In this document: positions 7,683-15,520 of the stretch, piece by piece
Numbering within the stretch: the stretch's first letter is position 1
Layout of the letters: each line of letters begins with the position of its first letter
Source: JBJFGR01 sp051892875
GTDB taxonomy: Bacteria > Pseudomonadota > Gammaproteobacteria > Enterobacterales > Succinivibrionaceae
Direction: 5' to 3'
Length of the DNA: 18,436 nucleotides
Assembly: GCA_051892875.1 (NCBI GenBank)
Contig: JBJFGR010000037.1
Location: 1-18,436 of the forward strand
Program-made: the position numbers and the translations under genes
Notes under the pieces: model-generated
What the model was told of the DNA's origin: nothing
Seen by the model: only the letters and a program-made list of their open reading frames with translations
Databases searched by the model: none

Positions 7683-8454
7683 TGATTTTGTCTATGTTAC
7701 CGCTAATTATTGATATAACTTATATAGTGTTAATTCTTTATTTTTTTTAAAACTTACTTATTTTGCGTAAAAAGACCTAAAAATGTACCAGTAATTTGTT
7801 ATATAGATGTTGAGACAAAGGTTATATAACAAATAATGGACATCAAGAAGCTTATAAAATTCCTATAAAGTCAAAACTCTGCAATAGTTCTAGCACACTG
7901 AAAAATGATTTAACACAAAAAGCTCAAGTCTATGAATGAAAATGTACAGGACGAGGATTCAACTTAAACCTATGGGAATAACAACTATGTCATCTGATTT
8001 TGTAATAAATGGTATAGTTGCAACCTACAATTATGAAGCAAGAATTAGGTAAAAAATTGTAATTTTTAACTATTTATATAATTTTATGTTTTTTATAGCT
8101 CCTAACTAGCAATATAGATCACTTGTATTTTACAAAGAAACGGATAATTCTACGAATATACAAATAAATAATCATGACATTTTTTAGAATTAAAGCACAT
8201 TTTAAACAACCAAACATATAATGATTATAAAAAAATGTGTATAATACACCATAATTCAAACATAATTATTAAATTCTTATATTTCATTTTATATGAGTAT
8301 AAGTTATTACTATAAAAGATTACGCAACATATCATAAGTAAAAAGTAATTCTAAATGCTACAAACAAAAAAATCTATATAAAAATTGGTGTATAAAACTG
8401 AATAGCAAAATTATTTTTATTTTATAGTTTAACTATATAGCACAAGGACGTAAG
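7683..8454. other. Spacer upstream of pepN with decayed sequence
   Basis: No intact gene. It contains a perfect 12-bp inverted repeat (ATTTGTTATATA 7794-7805, TATATAACAAAT 7823-7834, 17-base loop), the second copy of the dispersed repeat (8045-8078), and coding-like scraps between 7930 and 8050 that are broken by stops. A 7+1+7 palindrome (TATAGTT-T-AACTATA) lies at 8423-8437. Most likely a relic of a mobile element, though no family can be named. Confidence 0.4.
8045..8078. repeat. Dispersed repeat, copy 2 (partner at 4601-4635)
   Basis: 34 bases starting TTAGGTAAAAAATTGTAAT, matching 4601-4635 in the same orientation with two substitutions and one indel. Similarity ends sharply on both sides. 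Confidence 0.55.
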
Positions 8455-8484
8455 CTATAAATACTTTATAAGAAAGTATTATAG
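8455..8484 (+). promoter_or_regulatory. Leader hairpin before the 99-aa gene
   Basis: CTATA-(A)-ATACTTT pairs with AAAGTAT-TATAG around an ATAAG loop: 12 pairs with one bulge. It ends three bases before the AAAGGA ribosome site (8488-8493) of the next gene. It could be an operator or an mRNA-stabilising 5' stem. Confidence 0.4.
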
Positions 8485-8502
8485 TTAAAGGATTACATAA
8501 CC

Positions 8503-8802
8503 ATGATTAAAAAAGAAGCATTTACTCAAAAAATAAAAGAACTAAAAAAAACTTTTAGGGGGCAAGGTATAAACTTTAGAACTCCTAATATAAACTACGA
8601 CCAACGTGGTTTTGAAATGTTTATTCTTACAAAAGAAGATAGATACGCTGTTGTATGGGTAAAAGATTATAAGGGTAATATCTTAAATTTTGAATTGTCA
8701 CATTTTATTGACAGAAAAATTGGTTGGAAAAGAATAGAAATTTCAAGTAGTGAATGCACTCCTATTGTAAGAGATTATTTTACTAGACTTTTTCATGAAT
8801 AA
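8503..8802 (+). CDS. Hypothetical 99-residue protein
   Basis: I do not recognise this family. The product is small, basic at the N-terminus (MIKKEAFTQKIKELKKTFRG) and has no signal peptide, membrane segment or cysteine motif. The middle (FEMFILTKEDRYAVVWVKDY, then KGNILNFELSHF) looks like a short antiparallel beta sheet. The C-terminal half (IVRDYFTRLFHE) looks helical, so it is probably a small soluble alpha/beta protein. It is likely a real gene: ATG with AAAGGA ten bases upstream, an ordered leader hairpin before it and a clean intrinsic terminator directly after it. That terminator separates it from the next gene, so it is probably a single-gene transcript. No function is proposed. Confidence 0.65.
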   Translation: MIKKEAFTQKIKELKKTFRGQGINFRTPNINYDQRGFEMFILTKEDRYAVVWVKDYKGNILNFELSHFIDRKIGWKRIEISSSECTPIVRDYFTRLFHE

Positions 8803-8817
8803 TCAGTAACGTATATT

Positions 8818-8849
8818 AAAAAAATAGCAGTTTTCTCTGCTATTTTTTT
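8818..8849 (+). terminator. Rho-independent terminator of the 99-aa gene
   Basis: A7-TAGCAG, 6-base loop, CTGCTA-T7. It starts 15 bases after the stop. The A-run and T-run make it usable in both directions. Confidence 0.9.
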
Positions 8850-8869
8850 AAAATAATAGAGGATAAAAT

Positions 8870-9616
8870 ATGATTTGCAGTAAATGTGGTGCAGAAATAC
8901 CATCAGGTAAATTTTGCCCAAAGTGTGGTTCTAACCTAAATAACATTCAAATTAACAACCACATTCCCTCTAATACAACCTCCCAAACACCCCCACAACA
9001 AAACAATGAAGAAATTGTAACAATCCCTGATACAGAACTTAACATATTAAGCAAGGCTTTTCAATATCATAATAGTATACTAATAATTTGGTTTATTGTT
9101 AGTTTTTCATTAAGACAATTGTATAAAATAAACAGTGATTCAATAACTACAATCATTTTAGGTTCTCAATTTGTTTTATGGATAGCTTTTTCAATACCGA
9201 CATTATTTATTGCTAATAAATTTATACAGGTATTTAGTAAAACTAATCTGCATGAATCTTTTGAAAGACTATACAATACTTGTAAAAGAGTTAAAGTTCA
9301 TGCATATACAATGATGATTAGTTCTTTTGTAATATTTATAAGCTCCATAATATTTGACTCTGCAAATATTGATAACACTTCAACTTTAGCAGACATTTTT
9401 TTGTGTTGTATTCTTGGTGTTATTTTTATTGCAACTTTTATTAATATTATTTCTTTCTCTTATTTAGCTAGTCGTTATTTCTTAATAAATGGAGCTGCAA
9501 GATTTATAGTTAACAAGAAACCATATAAAATCATGAGTAAAAACAGAGTATTATTTGCCTTTATTTTATTCTTTATTTTAAATTTTATGGCTCAAGCCTT
9601 ATTTCTTTCTTTATAA
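8870..9616 (+). CDS. Zinc-ribbon membrane protein of unknown function
   Basis: The 248-residue product starts with a zinc ribbon: CSKC at residues 3-6 and CPKC at 16-19, the common MxCxxCG...FCPxCG form. A polar Asn/Thr/Gln/Pro-rich linker runs to about residue 50. About five hydrophobic segments follow, near 68-84, 94-115, 147-163, 176-200 and 228-247. The layout suggests an inner-membrane protein with a cytoplasmic metal-binding head. Such heads are widespread, are fused to many different membrane domains, and do not by themselves indicate function. The start is supported by GAGG at a 7-10 base gap. It stands alone between the terminator at 8818-8849 and a large hairpin at 9631-9679. Confidence 0.75.
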   Translation: MICSKCGAEIPSGKFCPKCGSNLNNIQINNHIPSNTTSQTPPQQNNEEIVTIPDTELNILSKAFQYHNSILIIWFIVSFSLRQLYKINSDSITTIILGSQFVLWIAFSIPTLFIANKFIQVFSKTNLHESFERLYNTCKRVKVHAYTMMISSFVIFISSIIFDSANIDNTSTLADIFLCCILGVIFIATFINIISFSYLASRYFLINGAARFIVNKKPYKIMSKNRVLFAFILFFILNFMAQALFLSL

Positions 9617-9630
9617 ATAACCTCCTCAAA

Positions 9631-9679
9631 ATTATGCAAGAATATACTAATTTAAAATATTAGTGCATTTTTGCATAAT
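9631..9679 (+). terminator. Nested inverted repeat after the zinc-ribbon gene
   Basis: Outer arms ATTATGCAA (9631-9639) and TTGCATAAT (9671-9679) enclose inner arms ACTAAT (9646-9651) and ATTAGT (9659-9664). It begins 14 bases after the stop. There is no strong T-run, so it may protect the 3' end rather than terminate. Confidence 0.45.
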
Positions 9680-9724
9680 ATTTATCGCCAAATAAAACGA
9701 TTACCTTTCATCAATATCCAAAAA

Positions 9725-9781
9725 TAAGAGTCATCGTGCATATGTGTGGGTAAAATATGAAGACTCTTAGTGGTTTTACCC
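9725..9781 (+). ncRNA. Possible structured RNA: H-type pseudoknot with repeated motif
   Basis: TAAGAGTC (9725-9732) pairs with GACTCTTA (9762-9769). Inside that loop GGGTAAAA (9748-9755) pairs with TTTTACCC (9774-9781) outside it, so two perfect 8-bp stems interleave as a pseudoknot. The loop carries the 22-base motif (9734-9755) that recurs at 18341. A CACAAA-TC-TTTGTG hairpin follows at 9793-9806. No promoter is evident. It could instead be the end of a mobile element. Transcription is unproven. Confidence 0.3.
9734..9755. repeat. 22-base repeat, copy 1 (partner 18341-18362)
   Basis: Identical over 22 bases to 18341-18362, same orientation, with core GCATATGTGTGGGTAAAA. This long an exact match is not expected by chance here, because the motif is relatively G-rich in a very AT-rich spacer. 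Confidence 0.8.
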
Positions 9782-9981
9782 TAAAGATCTTTCACAAATC
9801 TTTGTGTTCTTTTAAAACTAAAAATTGAAATCTATAGAGTAATTAGTAAATCATTATGAATCTTCTTATTTTACTCAGACATTTGCACAAAGACTCATAA
9901 TTATAATAATCTTTTATTTGATAAATTAAACAAAACAAATTAAGCTCAATTAAGCTAAAGGTAAAAAAGCATCTAACAAAC

Positions 9982-10017
9982 AAAAAAGCTAAATCCATTC
10001 AAAAGAAAGGATTTAGC
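9982..10017 (-). terminator. Rho-independent terminator of prc
   Basis: Minus strand: GCTAAATCC (10017-10009), 12-base loop, GGATTTAGC (9996-9988), then six T. It lies nine bases beyond the prc stop. Confidence 0.92.
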
Positions 10018-10025
10018 CTAAAAGG

Positions 10026-12062
10026 TTATTTTTTAGATAAATCTTTTAAATCTAAAGCTATTCTTTCAGCCTCAATTAAGAATATATCTAATGGTTCAAA
10101 ATCTGATGGTAAATCCTTCATATTCTTGATTTCTGGAAAACCAGTAGCTCTTAATAAAGCGTTTGTTGTAAACAATGTTTTAGCTTGTTTCTTATCATAT
10201 TCTTCTTTGCGAATATCGTATTTTAAAGATATAACCTTTTTGTTATCTTCTTGTAAAGAATCTTCTATTTGTTTCTTAAAAATACCAAAAAGTTCATTTT
10301 TAGATACTCGGTCTTCATGTTTTTTTATCAACTGAGGTAAATATTTATCTACATCTCCAGCATATTTATAATTAGCTTTAGGAACTTTATCCCAAATTAA
10401 TGCATTTGGTTCAGCAACTTCACCTACTTTGCTATGATCAATATAAATTGGGAATGAAATATCTGGTTTTACACCTTGTAATTGAGTACTCCCCCCAGAA
10501 ATTCTATAAAACTTTGCAATTGTATAATGAATACTACCTAAATTACTATCAAAAAAATCGTAAAGTCTATCAAGAGGTCTGCTTTGTTGTACCGTTCCTT
10601 TACCAAAAGAAGTGTCACCAACTATTACAGCTCTTTTATAATCTTGTAAAGCAGCTGCAAAAATTTCAGATGATGAAGCACTTAGTCTGTTAATCAATAC
10701 AACTAAAGGACCTGTATAATTTTCAATTTCGTTCTTATCCTTGTGATCTATAACATTACCTAAGGAATCTCTTACCTGAAGAATTGGCCCTTTAGTAATA
10801 AATAAACCCGTTGAATCAATAGCTTCAGATAAAGCGCCACCTCCATTATTACGTAAATCAACAACTAAAGCTTCAATTCCTTGTGATTTTAACTTTTCAA
10901 TCTCTCTCTTCATATCTTTAGCAAGATTCATATAAAAACTTTTTACAGTTAATACACCTACTTTCCTGCCGTCAATTTCCTTAACTTCACCCTTTGCCGC
11001 ACTATCTTCCAATTTTATCTTATCTCTTACTAATTCAACCTTAAAAGTTGTAAGAGAAGAACCTTCACCTCTTTGTATCTCTAAAGTAACTTTACTGCCT
11101 TTTTCTCCCTTTATTAAAGAAACTGCATCATTTACTCTCCAACCAATAATATCAATCATTACATCGGATTCATCTTTTTTATGTTGTTGAACCCCAATAA
11201 TTTTATCTTTAGGTTTTAATTGTTTGCTTTTTTCAGCTGGTGAACCAGGAACTATAGAAACCACTGTTATATAATCATCATCTTGAGTTAGGACAGCACC
11301 TATTCCTTCCATTGATAAATTCATTTCATTATCAAAATTTGATGAAGCTTCAGGAGATAAATAACTAGTGTGAGGATCAATTGATCTTGCAAATGCATTC
11401 TCAAATACACTAAATGCATCTTCGTTTTTGAACTTTACAATGTTATTTAATTGATATATATAACGCTTTCTTAAAATTTCTTTTGATTTTTCTTCTGTTT
11501 TACCTGAAAGCATTAAATTTAACAAATCATTTTTTACAATCTTTCTCCATTCATTTTCAAGATCTTCCCTTGTCTTATAGACCTCGCGATTTTCTGGGTC
11601 ATGAGTATCTATATTTTTATATTCATCAATTGTAAAGTCTATTTTTTTATCTAATTCTGATAATTGATATGTTATTTTTTCAAAACGCCTAACTGATACT
11701 CTATGAAATAGGTCAAAAACATAGGAAATTTCACATGAATCCATAGCTTTTAGTAATTTGGAACTTTCACTTTTTATACTTTTTAGTTCATATTCTGTAA
11801 ATAGATTATTATAATAATCAGTTAGATCAAAGTACATTCTATATACTTCTTTAGCGAAATCGTTATCTAAAGCAATCTCTTTATAATGAGACATTGTAAA
11901 ATAGCTAGTGATTCTTTTACAAGAAGTATACTGTTGAGATGTTCCTTTTAATAATTTTACATCTTTAATATTCGGAACTTCTATATTTTGCGATATAGCA
12001 CAAGCGTTAGAAACAAAGCCAAGACCTAACACAAACCCCATCATGGCTGATAAAATTTTCAC
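10026..12062 (-). CDS. prc: Periplasmic tail-specific protease Prc/Tsp (S41A)
   Basis: Serine protease of the periplasm that degrades or trims substrates with non-polar C-termini, including FtsI and peptidoglycan hydrolases in E. coli. The 678 residues (E. coli 682) start with a signal peptide (hydrophobic 7-19, likely cleavage after NACA at 22). An N-terminal helical domain follows, with a PDZ region at about 240-330 (MEGIGAVL, VPGSPAEKSK). The protease core carries the Ser-Lys dyad: Ser463 in SASSSEIFAA, Lys488 in FGKGTVQQ, with Asp474 between them, spaced exactly as in E. coli. A C-terminal DUF3340-type domain ends in EPLDIFLIEAERIALDL. The start is GTG at 12062 behind AAGGAG at a 7-base gap, a strong site. 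proQ lies 88 bases upstream on the same strand with no terminator between, the same order as in E. coli. Confidence 0.97.
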   Translation of the reverse strand: MKILSAMMGFVLGLGFVSNACAISQNIEVPNIKDVKLLKGTSQQYTSCKRITSYFTMSHYKEIALDNDFAKEVYRMYFDLTDYYNNLFTEYELKSIKSESSKLLKAMDSCEISYVFDLFHRVSVRRFEKITYQLSELDKKIDFTIDEYKNIDTHDPENREVYKTREDLENEWRKIVKNDLLNLMLSGKTEEKSKEILRKRYIYQLNNIVKFKNEDAFSVFENAFARSIDPHTSYLSPEASSNFDNEMNLSMEGIGAVLTQDDDYITVVSIVPGSPAEKSKQLKPKDKIIGVQQHKKDESDVMIDIIGWRVNDAVSLIKGEKGSKVTLEIQRGEGSSLTTFKVELVRDKIKLEDSAAKGEVKEIDGRKVGVLTVKSFYMNLAKDMKREIEKLKSQGIEALVVDLRNNGGGALSEAIDSTGLFITKGPILQVRDSLGNVIDHKDKNEIENYTGPLVVLINRLSASSSEIFAAALQDYKRAVIVGDTSFGKGTVQQSRPLDRLYDFFDSNLGSIHYTIAKFYRISGGSTQLQGVKPDISFPIYIDHSKVGEVAEPNALIWDKVPKANYKYAGDVDKYLPQLIKKHEDRVSKNELFGIFKKQIEDSLQEDNKKVISLKYDIRKEEYDKKQAKTLFTTNALLRATGFPEIKNMKDLPSDFEPLDIFLIEAERIALDLKDLSKK

Positions 12063-12150
12063 TAGTTATCTCCTTACAATAAAGCCTCTAAACATCCTAA
12101 AAGATATTTAAAGGCTAGTTAAATGAATTCAAAACATGTAAATAATTATA

Positions 12151-12858
12151 TTATTTACCAATATGATCAAGACCTACTTTTACAACCATTCCTGTTGCTA
12201 ATTCAACAGTTGCCTGTTCTTTATTGATTTCTTTTACTGTAGCAGGTACAACACCACTTCCTAAAAACGAAACACGAACCTTTAAACCAACACTAATTTC
12301 ACTAGGATTCATCTGTACAAATTCTTCATTTTTAACAGAAGAAACCTGTTGTTTATTATTTTTCGAATTAAATACTCTTGCAGATTTACCTTTTGGATTT
12401 GAATTTTTATTAAACTTTCCTGCATTCTTATTGAAAGGCTTTTTAAAAGTTTTTTTACCTTCGAATCCTTCTTTTTCTTTTTTAGCAGCTAAACGGGTAG
12501 CCTTTAATTCAGCTAGTCTAGCTTCATACTTAGCTTTTGATTCTGTAAGTTCTTTTAGAGCAAAACTTGCATGTTCTTCGGTAACTTCCTCAACTTCATT
12601 ACCATTCATATCAACACGCTTTGCACCAACTACCAAACATGATAAATAATTCCAACGAGTAGTGTAATATCTAAAAGCCTTTCTTAAAACAGTTTTGGAA
12701 ATATCTGAATTTTCTGAAGCAACAACTTCTGCAATTTCATTAAATAAACCTATTTTCAAAGGCTTACAATCACCTTGACTAAAAAAACAATTAGGAAATC
12801 TTTCCGCTAAAAAAGCAACTATTTCTTGTACTGTTGAATATTTCTTCACGTTTTCCAT
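12151..12858 (-). CDS. proQ: RNA chaperone ProQ
   Basis: Global RNA-binding protein that binds structured sRNAs and mRNA 3' ends and affects their stability. The 235 residues (E. coli 232) show the usual three parts. An N-terminal FinO-like domain covers about 1-115, with FLAERFPNCF, CKPLKIGLFNEI and LRKAFRYYTTRWNYLSCLV. A long Lys/Asn/Phe-rich linker covers about 115-180, with repeated KKPFNKN/KFNKN units. A C-terminal Tudor-like domain covers about 183-235 (EISVGLKVRVSFLGSGVV, then ATVELATGMVVKVGLDHIGK). The ATG at 12858 matches family starts, but I see no Shine-Dalgarno sequence before it, only A/T. prc follows and is probably co-transcribed. Three perfect inverted repeats upstream may form operators or leader stems. 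Confidence 0.95.
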   Translation of the reverse strand: MENVKKYSTVQEIVAFLAERFPNCFFSQGDCKPLKIGLFNEIAEVVASENSDISKTVLRKAFRYYTTRWNYLSCLVVGAKRVDMNGNEVEEVTEEHASFALKELTESKAKYEARLAELKATRLAAKKEKEGFEGKKTFKKPFNKNAGKFNKNSNPKGKSARVFNSKNNKQQVSSVKNEEFVQMNPSEISVGLKVRVSFLGSGVVPATVKEINKEQATVELATGMVVKVGLDHIGK

Positions 12859-12890
12859 AATATAAATCTATCTAAACAGTTAAAGTATTT

Positions 12891-12933
12891 ATTATAACTT
12901 AAAAATAAAGTACTTTTAAATTTTGTACTTTAT
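12891..12933 (-). promoter_or_regulatory. Candidate proQ promoter overlapped by a 9-bp dyad
   Basis: Minus strand TATAAT at 12896-12891 and TTAAAA at 12919-12914, spacer 17. The -35 lies inside a perfect inverted repeat ATAAAGTAC (12905-12913) / GTACTTTAT (12925-12933). This is an operator-like arrangement, but the bases are nearly all A/T. Confidence 0.4.
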
Positions 12934-13400
12934 CATTAATATTTACGGCACAAACATTCATTAATGTTTAATCTTCTGTACCAACCACTTATTATTCAAT
13001 AGAATAATAATAATTTAGGCACATAATACCACAAATGAAAAATATTCTTTACAAAATTTTTTAAAAATATTAATTTTTTTTATTTTTTTACATTCTGTTA
13101 AGGTTGCAAAAAAAAATTAATATTCTTAAAATAAAAGTTTATGTTACCCCAAGTTGTTGATCTTATATACAAAAGGTAAAGCACTTTAATTTTTCTAGGT
13201 AAGTAATACTATTGTATATTGAAAAAAATACCTAAAATGGAAATAACCAAAAAGTAATAAAAGAAGTTGATTAGTTTTATGTAAGTAAGATAATCAATAA
13301 AGGCCTCTGTTTTTGGCCAATAGAAGTTACATCAATAATTTTTGGTAACATAGACAAATGAAAATGGTCTATATCAATAAATTAAAGGTATAAAATAAAA
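12934..13400. other. Divergent spacer between proQ and the dapE cluster
   Basis: No gene. It has two further perfect inverted repeats, AAACATT-CATT-AATGTTT (12952-12969) and TTATTATTC-AATA-GAATAATAA (12989-13010), then poly-A/T tracts at 13060-13130. A short GGCC/GGCC stem lies near 13302-13316. Promoters for both directions must lie here; none stands out for the plus-strand cluster. Confidence 0.4.
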
Positions 13401-14069
13401 ATGAGTGAACACAATTGTCAGGATGGTTGCCAAGGCTCATATAAACCACAACGCAAAATTATAGTTCTAAAAGCTAAATTAGCTATGATTTTAGATGAAA
13501 GAACAATTAAAAATGTCAATTTTGCTGGTATTTTAGAATTAGGTTCTTTATTAGCGAAAAACACTTACTTTTTTAGCTCAAATCCTAATTACTCCAAAGT
13601 TTTTTGCAATGAAATGAAAAATTTTCCAGAAAACAGAGCTAACTTATTATGTGCAATAAATAATGGAGCAACTGAATTTGCGGTATTTTCTTGCTTTAAA
13701 GGAAAAACCACTATTTCACAAATGAATTACGCTTTAAATAAAGACGTTTTAAATTCATTTAATAATGTAGAACTTTTAGATTCTTTTTGCGATTTTGAAC
13801 AGGAAAACACCCTTTCATTTATTCCTGTTCCTCTTAATTGTATGCTTATTATGAAATCAATAAGTGGCATTCTACCTTATGATTTCCTTTTAGCTAAACA
13901 CTATTTAGGACAATATACCAAGGCAAGAAAAGCATTAAGCGAAAATGATTTAGATTTAATATCAAGAATTAAAGAAGAGGGTTTATCAACTCTTGACGAT
14001 TCTTATAATGATGTTGTAAAAAATTATCTTAGAATCGAAAGAAAGCTTTTTCTACAATACGAACACTAA
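13401..14069 (+). CDS. Hypothetical 222-residue protein, first gene of the yciN-dapE cluster
   Basis: I do not recognise this family. It opens with a cysteine-containing stretch (MSEHNCQDGCQGSYKPQRK; Cys6 and Cys10) and then a soluble, helix-rich sequence with scattered cysteines (SKVFCNEM, ANLLCAINNG, VFSCFKG, DSFCDFE, PLNCMLI). There is no signal peptide. A moderately hydrophobic patch near residues 148-160 is too short and polar to be a sure membrane segment. AAAGG lies about 10 bases before the ATG. The stop is 14 bases from the yciN start and yciN is 11 bases from dapE, so all three are probably one operon. The spacing is the only hint of role. Base composition is like its neighbours. 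Confidence 0.75.
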   Translation: MSEHNCQDGCQGSYKPQRKIIVLKAKLAMILDERTIKNVNFAGILELGSLLAKNTYFFSSNPNYSKVFCNEMKNFPENRANLLCAINNGATEFAVFSCFKGKTTISQMNYALNKDVLNSFNNVELLDSFCDFEQENTLSFIPVPLNCMLIMKSISGILPYDFLLAKHYLGQYTKARKALSENDLDLISRIKEEGLSTLDDSYNDVVKNYLRIERKLFLQYEH

Positions 14070-14083
14070 TAAGGATTACTATT

Positions 14084-14347
14084 ATGTTTATGGGACAAGA
14101 AGATACAAGAACAGAAATTTCTGCTACAGAATTACTAGAAATAGCAAACAAAATGATAAAAGATGACTACGATTATATGGATGGTATGGAAGCAACTTCC
14201 GTAATTCAAAATGGTGAAGTTTTAGTATTAAAAGGTAATTTTTTTCTAGATGAAAAAGGTTTACCAACATTAAAAAGCAATGCAGTTTTTAATATGTTTA
14301 AAAAAGTTACTACCTTATTATCTAAAAAATACAAATTGAAATCATAA
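14084..14347 (+). CDS. yciN: YciN family protein (DUF2498)
   Basis: Small cytoplasmic protein of unknown biochemical role. Its 87 residues align end to end with E. coli YciN (83): ATELLEIANKMIKD, GMEATSVIQNGEVLVLKG, NFFLDEKGLPTLKSNAVFNM, FKKVTTLLSKKYKL. The most conserved block, FLDE-GLPT-KS-AVFNMFK, is intact. AAGGA sits eight bases before ATG 14084, so I prefer this start to the ATG two codons in. It lies between the unknown 222-aa gene and dapE with gaps of 14 and 11 bases, hence operonic. In E. coli yciN is not next to dapE, so this grouping is lineage-specific as far as I recall. Confidence 0.9.
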   Translation: MFMGQEDTRTEISATELLEIANKMIKDDYDYMDGMEATSVIQNGEVLVLKGNFFLDEKGLPTLKSNAVFNMFKKVTTLLSKKYKLKS

Positions 14348-14358
14348 AGGTTTTTATC

Positions 14359-15495
14359 ATGTCCAACACCCCCGTTACAGATTTAGCTTGTGAGTTAATC
14401 AAAAGACCGTCCATATCCCCAAAGGATGAAGGATGCCAGGAATTAATTACTGATTTTTTAAAAAAATTAAAATTTAATGTTGAAGATATGAGTCATATAG
14501 ACACTACAAATCTTTATGCAACTCATGGCTCAGGTTATCCAAATTTTTGTTTTGCAGGACATACAGATGTTGTACCACCTGGAGAAATCACATCCTGGAA
14601 AACAGATCCTTTTAAACCAACTATTATAGATGGAATTCTGTATGGGAGAGGTGCCGCTGATATGAAGGGTGGCGATGCTGCAATGTTAATCGCTGCCCAA
14701 AATTTTATTACCAAACATCCGAATCATAAAGGAACAATTTCTTTTATGTTCACAAGTGATGAAGAAGCTGATTTTATCAACGGCACGCCTCAAATTATAA
14801 AAAAATTGCAAGAACGCAATGAAAATGTAGATATATGCATAGTAGGAGAACCAAGTTCCGCAAAAATTCTTTGTGACACTATGAAAAATGGACGAAGAGG
14901 TTCTATTACAGCAAATATCAAAGTTTTTGGAATTCAAGGTCATGTTGCTTATCCTGAAAGAGGAGAAAATCCTATCCATAAAGCAGCTCCAGCTATTACA
15001 GAACTTGTTAATATAAAATGGGATAATGGCAATGACTTTTTCCCTCCGACATCAATGCAAATACCTAACATAAAAGCAGGAACAGGGGCTAATAATGTAA
15101 TACCAGGAGAACTTTATATCCAAATAAATTGGAGATTTTGCACAGAAACTACAGCTGACAACATAAAAGAAATAGTTAACAACATTCTTACAAAGCATAA
15201 TCTACGCTACGAAATCTCATGGTCTTTCAGTGGAGATCCTTTTATAACCAAACCAGGAACTTTAGTTAATGCAACCAAACAAGCTATTAAAGAAATTCAA
15301 AATATCGATTGCAAACTATCTACAGCTGGGGGGACTTCAGATGGAAGATTCATTGCAAAAATGAATAACTGCCAGGTCATTGAATTAGGTCCTATCAGTT
15401 CCACTATTCACAAAGCTAATGAATGTGTAAATGTTAATGATTTGGAACAACTAGCAAAAATTTACGAAAGAATATTAGAAATAATAATGATATAA
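14359..15495 (+). CDS. dapE: Succinyl-diaminopimelate desuccinylase
   Basis: Zinc-dependent hydrolase (M20 family) that releases succinate from N-succinyl-LL-diaminopimelate in the succinylase branch of lysine and meso-DAP synthesis, so it feeds peptidoglycan. The 378 residues match the family's usual length (about 375-380). The two-zinc site is complete: His68 (AGHTDVVPPG), Asp101 (GRGAADMKGG), Glu136 with catalytic Glu135 (TSDEEAD), Glu164 (VGEPSS) and His351 (TIHKANECV). GGTSDGRFIA near 324-333 and the dimerisation lid domain at about 180-290 (GIQGHVAYPERGENP) are also present. AAAGG is about eight bases before the ATG. It ends the three-gene cluster; a stem-loop 31 bases downstream, inside the convergent gene's end, is its likely terminator. 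Confidence 0.97.
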   Translation: MSNTPVTDLACELIKRPSISPKDEGCQELITDFLKKLKFNVEDMSHIDTTNLYATHGSGYPNFCFAGHTDVVPPGEITSWKTDPFKPTIIDGILYGRGAADMKGGDAAMLIAAQNFITKHPNHKGTISFMFTSDEEADFINGTPQIIKKLQERNENVDICIVGEPSSAKILCDTMKNGRRGSITANIKVFGIQGHVAYPERGENPIHKAAPAITELVNIKWDNGNDFFPPTSMQIPNIKAGTGANNVIPGELYIQINWRFCTETTADNIKEIVNNILTKHNLRYEISWSFSGDPFITKPGTLVNATKQAIKEIQNIDCKLSTAGGTSDGRFIAKMNNCQVIELGPISSTIHKANECVNVNDLEQLAKIYERILEIIMI

Positions 15496-15520
15496 AATCT
15501 TATTAAAAATAATCATAAAA

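Noticed and set aside
12224..12649. Plus-strand 141-residue frame inside proQ
   Set aside because: Antisense shadow; low-complexity composition mirrors the ProQ linker.
14686..14979. Minus-strand 97-residue frame inside dapE
   Set aside because: Shadow of a gene with a complete active site on the other strand.
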